DNA of 39,615 bases from a virus, in the IMG/VR virus record IMGVR_UViG_3300025101_000058, positions 1 to 39,615 of that record; one strand, written 5' to 3'. The notes beneath the pieces are model-generated. The model saw only the letters and a program-made list of their open reading frames with translations, was not told the origin of the DNA and did no database searches. The position numbers were made by a program, and so were the translations under genes. Of the stretch, positions 1 to 5,806 are shown in pieces. Position 1 is the first letter of the stretch. Every line of letters begins with the position of its first letter.

Positions 1-1
1 A

Positions 2-409
2 GCAATTGATCCATTCGATTTCTGGCAAGGTGCTAACTTCAAGTTGAAGGCAAAGAACGTTGCTGGTTATAGAAACTATGACTCTTCTGAGTTCGCTGCT
101 ACTAGTGCATTACTAGATGATGACGATGCTATGGAAGCAATCTGGAAGAAAGAGCATTCCTTAGCAGAACTAGTTGCTAATGATCAGTTCAAAACTTATG
201 ATGAACTCAAAACTCGTTTGAGTAGTGTTCTTGGAACTAAACCAGTTCGTAACGATGCTGAAACTGTAGAGCAAGAAGAAGAACTTGTTGCACAGGTTAA
301 ATCATCTCGTCCAACCGCCACTGATAGTAAATTAGCAGAGGATGGATGGAATAAAGAAAGTGAAGATGATGATGCACTATCTTATTTCTCTAAACTTGCT
401 GAAGAATAA
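2..409 (+). CDS. 32: Single-stranded DNA-binding protein gp32, C-terminal part (5' end outside window)
   Basis: The reading frame is open from the first full codon of the window, so this is the 3' portion of a longer gene. T4 gp32 coats single-stranded DNA during replication, recombination and repair. The visible part begins AIDPFDFWQGANF and continues KNVAGYRNYDSSEF, which matches the end of the gp32 core, where DPF..G..F.LK...VAGYRNYD..EF is characteristic. It then has a linker and an acidic tail ending ESEDDDALSYFSKLAEE, the kind of tail gp32 uses to recruit other replication proteins. A TTG at 44 is not a credible start because the homology runs upstream of it. The stop overlaps the ATG of the next small ORF (TAATG). 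About 135 residues are visible. The family assignment is firm; partner contacts are inferred from T4. Confidence 0.9.
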   Translation, partial: AIDPFDFWQGANFKLKAKNVAGYRNYDSSEFAATSALLDDDDAMEAIWKKEHSLAELVANDQFKTYDELKTRLSSVLGTKPVRNDAETVEQEEELVAQVKSSRPTATDSKLAEDGWNKESEDDDALSYFSKLAEE

Positions 410-543
410 TGAAAATCAAGCCTCTTAAACATTGTAGGTTATCCCAGATGAAATTTTTCTACTGGGATCCGAAAGATGATCCAAGAGAGCCTGAATATTG
501 GGAAGACTCACCTTCGGGTGGGTCTTTTTTTATACCAAAGTAG
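409..543 (+). CDS. Small hypothetical protein (44 aa) overlapping the gp32 stop
   Basis: A 44-residue ORF starts at the ATG that shares one base with the gp32 stop codon (TAATG), an arrangement typical of translational coupling. It begins MKIKPLKHC and ends GGSFFIPK, with an aromatic and acidic middle (MKFFYWDPKDD, then EPEYWED). No family was recognised. The gp32 terminator hairpin lies inside the coding region, near its 3' end, and encodes roughly EDSPSGGSFF. The last 14 bases overlap the end of gp53 on the opposite strand. An internal Met at codon 14 could be an alternative start. It could be a real coupled small protein or a chance ORF; the perfect overlap and absence of stops favour a gene only moderately. 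Confidence 0.45.
   Translation: MKIKPLKHCRLSQMKFFYWDPKDDPREPEYWEDSPSGGSFFIPK
504..531 (+). terminator. Rho-independent terminator after gp32
   Basis: A nine-pair stem AGACTCACC / GGTGGGTCT (one G-U pair) closes a TTCG tetraloop at 513-516 and runs into seven T at 525-531. UUCG-type loops are especially stable. It would end rightward gp32 transcription just before the converging gp53 gene. It has no U-run in the opposite direction, so it should act on the plus strand only. Confidence 0.9.
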
Positions 544-1234
544 TATTTTCCGTTTGTACTAGGAAAGGATTTATATATTGAGAATTTTTAGTATATTTCA
601 TTATTCTTTGCAGATCTTCTAAGAATACTTGTAAGTATTCTGGTCTTAGGATTTCAATTTCTCTTTTTTCTTCATTCTTATTAGTTTCATGATCCCAATT
701 AGAAACACCTAAAGTAGGAGTTATTTCTGCTGTTCCAGCATATTGTATTACTTCATTTGAAGTTTTACCAGTCCATGTTGCATTTAATGGCCAAACATTT
801 CCTGGACCATCAATTTTAAAAGAACTATCAACTACTTTACCTGCTGGTAAAATTAATCTATTTTTATCATCTCTAATTTCAAAAGTTTCATAATGATGAA
901 CATCATTTATATTTGCAAGACCATATTTATTTACTGTATAATCATATAGTTGTTGATTGGACAACGGCCAATCATTGTGTATATTTCCAATATTGCCAGT
1001 AAGAACAACTACAAAATCTAAATCAGAAGATCCGTATATTTCATTTGCTACAGTATCAGGTCTTGCTCCATCTGCAATAATAAATTTATTAAAAACTGTT
1101 ACTGAATCAGATAACCAATCTAATGTTTTAGTTTTTCTGAAAAAGTTTTTAACAATAAGATATTCTCCAGATGCTGTTTTTGCAGATAATGGAGATGGAT
1201 AACTTATATTTGGTAATTTTCTGAAATAACCCAT
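530..1234 (-). CDS. 53: Baseplate wedge protein gp53
   Basis: This is a 234-residue homologue of T4 gp53, the wedge protein that binds gp6/gp25 and promotes joining of baseplate wedges around the hub. The sequence shows the family pattern: a region with RPDTVANEIYGSSDLDFVV (compare RPEELANAIYGNPQLYWVL in T4), then a DWPLSNQQLYDY segment, and a C-terminal helix ending LQVFLEDLQRIMKY, which matches the T4 ending with ..MNDLIRIME. It is somewhat longer than the T4 protein (about 196 aa). The ATG overlaps the stop of gp48 by one base (TAATG), so the two are probably cotranslated. The stop codon lies in the T-tract of the gp32 terminator. Late structural gene; high certainty. Confidence 0.88.
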   Translation of the reverse strand: MGYFRKLPNISYPSPLSAKTASGEYLIVKNFFRKTKTLDWLSDSVTVFNKFIIADGARPDTVANEIYGSSDLDFVVVLTGNIGNIHNDWPLSNQQLYDYTVNKYGLANINDVHHYETFEIRDDKNRLILPAGKVVDSSFKIDGPGNVWPLNATWTGKTSNEVIQYAGTAEITPTLGVSNWDHETNKNEEKREIEILRPEYLQVFLEDLQRIMKYTKNSQYINPFLVQTENTTLV

Positions 1235-2445
1235 TAGTAACCTACCCCCTCTATATTGTCAACATAATCTTCAGCATATATTGGATTGGTTTCTTTGAAT
1301 GTCATTTGCATTTTGATATGAACTGGTGTTCCATCATCATACGTTGCATAGTTTCCATTTCCAGTATAATTTACACTTAATGATGTTAATGCACACGGTT
1401 TGAATACATTTAAGAACTTGTGTTCTTTTCCTCCACTTAAATATTTAAGTAGGAATAAATCTGGAGCAGATATGAATATGCCACCAGTTGCTCCAGAACT
1501 TTGTGAATATTCTGTTCCAGCTTTAGCTGCCATTGCTTGTTTTAAAGATCTAATAATTTCTTTTACTCTAGCTGCTTCTTTTGGTTCTCTTGGAGTAAAT
1601 GTTACATCAAATCTAAATTCTCTTAAATTTACACCATCAAATAATAACTCTTTGTTTGAGTTTAATATTTGACCTAATCCTCTTGATATTACATTATTTG
1701 GTGTTACATTAGCACCAAATTGATTGACTGCTAAACCTGCTAATGTAGATCTTAAAGTTTGTGATAAATTTCCTGCATTTTCTAATCCTTGTATATCTAT
1801 ACCCTGAGTTAACATTTGAGTTACATCATCATAAGTATCACCTAAAGGTTGTTGCATCATTCTATTACCAACATCCATACCCATTAGAGTGAATAGATTC
1901 ATTGTACTTTCGCCCCAAGTCACTGAGGTTGTGTCACTTATTTGTTGTGGTATTGGTATTTCTATATAAAATTTTGTATCTTTTTTAAACCCTGCTGAAC
2001 CAGATGTATAACGATCATAACGGGAAGACATACTTCTTCCCATTTGGGTTTTAAATTTTAATTTTTTACCTGAAGAGATATCTTCTTTTTTATCTGCAAT
2101 GCCATCCATTCCTGCCCCAATTTTGCTATTATCTGAATTTAGAAGTTCTCCTCCTATACCATCACCAGGTGCTGGTGGTTTATATCTTACTGCTTGTATT
2201 AATAAACTATCTTCTGTAGATGATGTAGATCTTTTTAATGGGTAGGATAAAAGTTTAGGATTTCCGTAATTGCTATCTCTTTTTGCACCAACCTGTGTTG
2301 TTTGTTGGGTTGAACCAGTTGTTTCTGGAACTGCCTCAGTTGTACTATTGGTAGTAGATGTTGTATTTCTTCCTGTACTCGTTCTTGTGGATGCAAATTT
2401 CTCTCTCCATGCTGCTCTTCTCTGAGAGCCTGTCATCCTTCCCAT
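1234..2445 (-). CDS. 48: Baseplate tail-tube cap protein gp48
   Basis: A 403-residue protein fitting the T4 gp48 tube-cap role: gp48 sits on the hub and, with gp54, starts tail-tube polymerisation. The first 65 or so residues are Thr/Ser-rich and probably disordered. The core includes KFYIEIPIPQQIS and a C-terminal tube-fold segment LTSLSVNYTGNGNYATYDDG followed by PVHIKMQMTFKE, a signature shared by T4 tube-related proteins. A hydrophobic, Gly-rich middle (LGMDVGNRMM, then LAGLAVNQFG) matches the membrane-like stretch commonly seen in cap proteins. A late promoter motif lies 27 bases upstream of the start. It is cotranscribed with gp53. The choice of gp48 over gp54 rests on length and context, because another tube-initiator homologue lies at 4034. 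Confidence 0.78.
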   Translation of the reverse strand: MGRMTGSQRRAAWREKFASTRTSTGRNTTSTTNSTTEAVPETTGSTQQTTQVGAKRDSNYGNPKLLSYPLKRSTSSTEDSLLIQAVRYKPPAPGDGIGGELLNSDNSKIGAGMDGIADKKEDISSGKKLKFKTQMGRSMSSRYDRYTSGSAGFKKDTKFYIEIPIPQQISDTTSVTWGESTMNLFTLMGMDVGNRMMQQPLGDTYDDVTQMLTQGIDIQGLENAGNLSQTLRSTLAGLAVNQFGANVTPNNVISRGLGQILNSNKELLFDGVNLREFRFDVTFTPREPKEAARVKEIIRSLKQAMAAKAGTEYSQSSGATGGIFISAPDLFLLKYLSGGKEHKFLNVFKPCALTSLSVNYTGNGNYATYDDGTPVHIKMQMTFKETNPIYAEDYVDNIEGVGY

Positions 2446-2472
2446 TTCTCGACCTATTTTACTATTATCATC

Positions 2473-2480
2473 TATTTATA
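2473..2480 (-). promoter_or_regulatory. T4-type late promoter motif upstream of gp48
   Basis: The minus strand reads TATAAATA, an exact T4 late promoter consensus, 27 bases before the gp48 start and in the short gap after the 2OG oxygenase gene. In T4 such sites are read by host RNA polymerase carrying gp55 and the gp45 clamp. Confidence 0.7.
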
Positions 2481-3026
2481 CTAACTATAAGGATAAATTT
2501 TTTTATCTATATTCATAGAGATGCACATTCGTTTTCCATTGGTTGGTGGAACTTCATGATCTAGTACTGCTGGCCATATTATTAGCATACCATTTTTTGG
2601 TTTTATCTCAAAATTATTTTCAAAAATTATAGGAGAACAATTTGGTTCTACGTCCACATAATAGCAACATGCAAAATCTGATGGGAAATGGTTGTGAATT
2701 TTTGTGTTATCATTTTTTTCATACATCATACACCATAAATTCACTACATTAAAATAAACATCAGGACATTGATATTGATTTTTAGAAATAATGGAACATG
2801 CATCAAGAACTATATCAATTAGATGATTGAATTTTGGATTTTCTTTATGTGTGAGATATGAACTATGCCATGCATTTACATTACTATTATTTGATTCTGG
2901 ATTATTATTTCTATGTTCTAGAATACTTTGTTTTAAATTATTATTAAATTCTAAATTATTTTCAAAAACTGTAGTAAAAACTGGTTCTGGTTTTTGTACA
3001 TATGATGTATCAAACTGCCAAGACAT
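2481..3026 (-). CDS. 2-oxoglutarate/Fe(II)-dependent oxygenase-like protein
   Basis: A 181-residue protein that resembles small phage 2OG-Fe(II) oxygenases of the type often found in cyanomyovirus structural clusters. The supporting pattern is a histidine pair (IHNHF, H111 and H113) followed by a beta strand (ACCYYVDVEP), an FEN loop, GMLIIWPAVLDHEV with the distal histidine H157, and K165/R166 in NGKRMCISMNID, where a basic residue would bind the 2-oxoglutarate carboxylate. The N-terminal half is Asn-rich. Substrate is unknown; in this family it may be a protein residue, a nucleotide or a small molecule. It lies between gp48 and an unknown structural-cluster gene on the minus strand. The fold is likely, the reaction is not known. 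Confidence 0.75.
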   Translation of the reverse strand: MSWQFDTSYVQKPEPVFTTVFENNLEFNNNLKQSILEHRNNNPESNNSNVNAWHSSYLTHKENPKFNHLIDIVLDACSIISKNQYQCPDVYFNVVNLWCMMYEKNDNTKIHNHFPSDFACCYYVDVEPNCSPIIFENNFEIKPKNGMLIIWPAVLDHEVPPTNGKRMCISMNIDKKIYPYS

Positions 3027-3047
3027 TATATAAGTGATTCATGTATA

Positions 3048-3566
3048 TTATGTATATAAGAATTTGGCAAAAGGTACTCCATCAAGATCTTGTAATTCAT
3101 CTTGAGTTATTTCATATAATCCACCAATAATTTCATTCCAAGTATATTGCCTGTGTGTATTCCAGTGAAAATTAATTCCACGAAATCCTTTTTCATAAAC
3201 ATTAGTAACTGCAACCATTGGATGCATATCATATCTTAAGTTTGGTGTTTTTGCTCTGTATATGAATACATAATATTTTCCTTCTTCTGGAACTTTTCCA
3301 CCTGCAGTTAATGAACCTGTAATTCTACGCATTAACTCATCAGCACTTTCAGTACCAATTAGATCATTAAGTACATGTGATATTCTATTTCCACCTATTA
3401 CTTCTTCAGATTTCTCTTCTGATGTAGTAGAAGTAGTTTTTTCTCTTTCTTTTGTTGCAGTTGTTAGAGTACTTTTAGTTTTTTTTGCCTCTTCTTTAGC
3501 ATCAATTTTTGCCTTTACTTCATCATATGAAGGACCACCAATTCTTCTTTTAGCTCTTCTTGCCAT
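3048..3566 (-). CDS. Conserved T4-like structural-cluster protein, function unknown
   Basis: A 172-residue protein that I cannot tie to a named T4 gene. Residues 1-60 are highly charged and Lys/Thr/Glu-rich (EEAKKTKSTLTTATKERE), probably helical or disordered. Residues 70-172 look like a compact domain: GKYYVFIYRAKTPNLRYD, MHPMVAVTNVYEKGFRGINF, then HRQYTWNEIIGGLYEI and DLDGVPFAKFLYT. Its start shares one base with the gp4 stop, so it is in the gp4 operon. In T4, genes 2, 4 and 53 are adjacent, so a role as a gp2-like DNA-end protein or a head-tail joining factor is possible, but no sequence evidence for gp2 was seen. Confidence 0.75.
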   Translation of the reverse strand: MARRAKRRIGGPSYDEVKAKIDAKEEAKKTKSTLTTATKEREKTTSTTSEEKSEEVIGGNRISHVLNDLIGTESADELMRRITGSLTAGGKVPEEGKYYVFIYRAKTPNLRYDMHPMVAVTNVYEKGFRGINFHWNTHRQYTWNEIIGGLYEITQDELQDLDGVPFAKFLYT

Positions 3567-4000
3567 TACTTAATACCTAGTTCTTTTTCAGTAACAACTT
3601 TAAATTCCCATTGTCTATTATCACAGAATTCTCTTGCAGCTTCCCATTTTGCTTGGTTCTTTACATATTCATATGCTTCACGCATATACCCTTTAGTTTG
3701 TCTTTTTGGTTTTTTTGGTGGAGAACATTGCTTTAATGGTTTTATTTCTATAATGTATTTTTTAATAATACCATTAGATTCTTTTACCTTCATATAGAAG
3801 TCAGGAAAATATCGATGTTGTTTCCCATCAGGACCACGATATGGTAATGCTATTTCTTCACTTGCCCATTCTAGTACATTTGCATTTTGATCGCAGTAAA
3901 CCATGAATTTTCTTTCCCACAAAGACCTGAAAATTATACCTGTAGGATCACCTTTATACTTTTTTGGGTGAGATGGTCGATATTTTCCTTTATAAGCCAT
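3566..4000 (-). CDS. 4: Head completion protein gp4 (TnsA/PD-(D/E)XK nuclease fold)
   Basis: A 144-residue homologue of T4 gp4 (also called gp50/gp65), which acts after DNA packaging to finish the head before tail attachment. The opening YKGKYRPSHPKKYKGDPT and FRSLWERKF closely follow the family. The nuclease-type core is visible: E29 in WERK, acidic residues in EWASEE, D67 in RYFPDFYM and E85-x-K87 in YIIEIKP, the order seen in TnsA-like endonucleases. The end KNQAKWEAAREFCDNR..F is also typical. It is the first gene of the minus-strand cluster, 25 bases downstream of a CTAAATA late motif. Length matches the family. Whether it cuts DNA in this phage is not shown. Confidence 0.9.
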   Translation of the reverse strand: MAYKGKYRPSHPKKYKGDPTGIIFRSLWERKFMVYCDQNANVLEWASEEIALPYRGPDGKQHRYFPDFYMKVKESNGIIKKYIIEIKPLKQCSPPKKPKRQTKGYMREAYEYVKNQAKWEAAREFCDNRQWEFKVVTEKELGIK

Positions 4001-4008
4001 CTAAATAG
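4001..4008 (+). promoter_or_regulatory. Late promoter motif for the gp54 cluster
   Basis: CTAAATAG lies directly after the gp4 start codon (minus strand) and 26 bases before the GTG start of gp54 on the plus strand. CTAAATA is close to the T4 late element TATAAATA. It forms the left arm of an inverted repeat with the motif at 4025-4032. Confidence 0.55.
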
Positions 4009-4024
4009 AAATGATATAGTAGAA

Positions 4025-4032
4025 CTATTTAG
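4025..4032 (-). promoter_or_regulatory. Late promoter motif for the gp4-gp53 cluster
   Basis: The minus strand reads CTAAATAG, 25 bases before the gp4 start. It mirrors the plus-strand motif at 4001-4008, so the two promoters face each other across 16 bases. Confidence 0.55.
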
Positions 4033-4033
4033 A

Positions 4034-4861
4034 GTGGCAGTACCGATTCCAAAGAAAATATCTCAGATATTACCTACTTTTCAGAATGTAGCACAATCAT
4101 CTCATTACATAGTTGATTTTGGTCTACCTGCTGAAGTATCTTCACATTTAAGAAGTAAGGGTGTTGATAGTAGATTTGATCTTGATAAGATAGGATTATT
4201 ATGTAGTAAGGCAGTTTTGCCTGGAAGTGCTTTTGCTACAATAGATGCTGTAGGTGAATATCAAGGATTAGTTGAGAGATTTCCTCATACTAAAAAGTTT
4301 GTACAGATGCAATTAGAATTTTATGTTGATAATGAATATAAAGCACTTAAGTTTTTAGAACATTGGATGGAGTATATTAGTGATGGTTCTAATTCTGATT
4401 CTTTAGAAGATACCTATCACTATAGAATGAATTATCCTATAACATATAAATCTCAAACTACTACAATTACAAAATTTGAAAAAAATTACAGACAAAATAT
4501 TGAATATAGTTTTCGTGGATTATATCCAATTGAATTAAATTCAACTGTAGTTCAATATCAGAACTCTCAAGTTCTGAAGGCAACTGCTGCATTTAATTAT
4601 GATCGCTATGTTTGTGGTAAAACAAAGTCGTGGGATAGGGAAAGAGGTGTAGATAGAAATTATGGTAGTGTGGAATCGCAATTAGGCAATAATCTTAAAG
4701 GTCCTATTGGTGGTGAAGGGTATCTTCTTTTAAATCCTGGTGCAGAATCCTCAACAGGTGCAGGAAATAAAGATCTTTTCGCTGGTAAAAAACCATATGA
4801 TATATACACTCCAAAAGGACAAATAACTGATACTTCCACTGTTAGGACATTTTTTAACTAA
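4034..4861 (+). CDS. 54: Baseplate tail-tube initiator gp54-like protein
   Basis: A 275-residue protein of the T4 tube family, best fitting gp54, which together with gp48 forms the platform on which gp19 tube rings assemble. Signatures: a first half with FPHTKKFVQMQLEFYVDNEY and LKFLEHWMEYI, then YHYRMNYPITYKSQTTT, and the tube-fold beta strands IEYSFRGLYPIELNSTVVQY and VLKATAAFNYDRYV. The open frame runs back to 3887 inside gp4, but there is no good start there. The GTG at 4034 sits just after a late promoter motif and yields AVPIPKKISQILPTF, so I choose it. No strong Shine-Dalgarno is visible. Unlike in T4, gp54 heads the hub cluster here. gp48 and gp54 could be swapped, as both share the fold. 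Confidence 0.72.
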   Translation: MAVPIPKKISQILPTFQNVAQSSHYIVDFGLPAEVSSHLRSKGVDSRFDLDKIGLLCSKAVLPGSAFATIDAVGEYQGLVERFPHTKKFVQMQLEFYVDNEYKALKFLEHWMEYISDGSNSDSLEDTYHYRMNYPITYKSQTTTITKFEKNYRQNIEYSFRGLYPIELNSTVVQYQNSQVLKATAAFNYDRYVCGKTKSWDRERGVDRNYGSVESQLGNNLKGPIGGEGYLLLNPGAESSTGAGNKDLFAGKKPYDIYTPKGQITDTSTVRTFFN

Positions 4862-4870
4862 ATAATCCCC

Positions 4871-4878
4871 TATAAATA
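4871..4878 (+). promoter_or_regulatory. T4-type late promoter upstream of gp26
   Basis: An exact TATAAATA lies 23 bases before the gp26 ATG. A second CTAAATA at 4858-4864 overlaps the gp54 stop codon, so the 40-base gap holds tandem late motifs. Confidence 0.75.
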
Positions 4879-4901
4879 AAAATAATTGAATTGAGCATAT
4901 T

Positions 4902-5621
4902 ATGCCTTTACCAAAGATTTCGACTCCTTCTTATGAGTTGGTAATACCTTCCACAAAAAAGAAAATTAAATTTAGACCTTTCTTAGTTAAGGAAGAGAAG
5001 ATTTTAATCCTTGCAATGGAAAGTCAAGATAATAAACAGATTGCAAGTGCAGTTAAAGATGTGATTGCAGCATGTATTCTTACAAGAGGAATAAAGGTAG
5101 AAACTTTATCAACATTTGATATTGAATATTTGTTTTTGAATATTCGTGGAAAATCTGTTGGAGAAGAAGTAGAGGTTACTATTACTTGTCCAGATGATAA
5201 TGAAACTAAGGTTCCTTCAGTAATTAATCTTGATGAGATAAAAGTTCAAATAGATGATGATCATTCTCCAGATATTAAATTGGATGATGAATATGTTTTA
5301 AGGATGAAATATCCATCAATGGATGAATTTATAAAAACTAATTTTGCTGTTGAAGGTGATATTAATGTTGATGATACTTTTAAATTGATTGCGTCATGTG
5401 TAGACCAAGTTTATTCTGAAGAGGAATCTTGGGCTGCTTCTGATTGTACAAAGAAGGAATTATCTCAATTTATAGAATCACTTAATTCAAAACAATTCAA
5501 GGAAATTGAAAAGTTTTTTGATACTATGCCAAAACTTTCACATACTGTTAAAGTAACAAATCCTAATACTAAGGTTGAAAGTGAAGTTATACTGGAGGGA
5601 CTGCAAAGTTTTTTCGGGTGA
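4902..5621 (+). CDS. 26: Baseplate hub assembly protein gp26
   Basis: A 239-residue member of the T4 gp26 baseplate hub family. In T4 it acts in building the central hub. Recognisable parts are the opening LPKISTPSYELVIPSTKKKI, then FRPFLVKEEKILILAMES, the helix TFDIEYLFLNIRGKSVGE, ITCPDDNE and the later KYPSMDEFI. The C-terminal half (IASCVDQVYSEEE, then LSQFIESLNSKQFKEIEKFF) is helical. The last codons are AGT TTT TTC GGG TGA, which place a T TTT TTC slip site in the correct phase to enter the next ORF. Normal termination gives 239 aa and a -1 shift gives 301 aa. The promoter at 4871 is immediately upstream. The family call is strong. Confidence 0.85.
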   Translation: MPLPKISTPSYELVIPSTKKKIKFRPFLVKEEKILILAMESQDNKQIASAVKDVIAACILTRGIKVETLSTFDIEYLFLNIRGKSVGEEVEVTITCPDDNETKVPSVINLDEIKVQIDDDHSPDIKLDDEYVLRMKYPSMDEFIKTNFAVEGDINVDDTFKLIASCVDQVYSEEESWAASDCTKKELSQFIESLNSKQFKEIEKFFDTMPKLSHTVKVTNPNTKVESEVILEGLQSFFG

Positions 5622-5650
5622 GTATGGCACATGAAGATCTTGCGTCATAC
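5594..5650 (+). other. Candidate programmed -1 ribosomal frameshift signal joining gp26 and gp51
   Basis: Three elements line up. A Shine-Dalgarno-like GGAGGGA sits at 5594-5600. A heptamer T TTT TTC at 5609-5615 is in the gp26 frame as X XXY YYZ. A possible 7-pair stem, GTATGGC (5622-5628) with GTCATAC (5644-5650), begins 6 bases after the heptamer. The purine block ends about 9 bases before the slip site, as in the dnaX frameshift, and is too far from the gp51 start for normal initiation. Slippage yields FFRVSMAHEDL and a 301-residue fusion. The stem is modest, with one G-U pair and a 15-base loop. Confidence 0.65.
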
Positions 5651-5806
5651 TACAAAATTAATTTTGCCTTAATGCAACATCATAAATATAGCTTGACAGA
5701 GTTAGAAAATATGATACCTTGGGAAAGAGAAATTTATCTTTCACTTTTACAACAGCATATTGAAGAAGAAAACTTAAAAGCACAACAAGAATCGGGACTT
5801 AATTAA
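5618..5806 (+). CDS. 51: Baseplate hub assembly catalyst gp51-like small protein
   Basis: A short ORF of 62 codons from the GTG at 5618, or 60 from the ATG at 5624. It lies in the -1 frame relative to gp26 and overlaps it by 4 bases (GTGA). The protein is helical: HEDLASYYKINFALMQHHKY, then LTELENMIPWEREIYLSLL and a Glu/Gln-rich tail. The position after gp26 and the WEREIYLSLL pattern resemble the tail-assembly chaperone extensions of many tailed phages and the gp51-type gene that follows gp26 in T4. The upstream purine block suits frameshift stimulation better than initiation here, so the product may be made mostly as a gp26-gp51 fusion. Its stop shares one base with the next ATG (TAATG). 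Confidence 0.68.
   Translation: MSMAHEDLASYYKINFALMQHHKYSLTELENMIPWEREIYLSLLQQHIEEENLKAQQESGLN

Noticed and set aside
3887-4033. Upstream extension of the gp54 frame into the gp4 gene
   Set aside because: The extra residues have no family similarity, overlap gp4 heavily, and lie upstream of the late promoter motif. The GTG at 4034 fits better.
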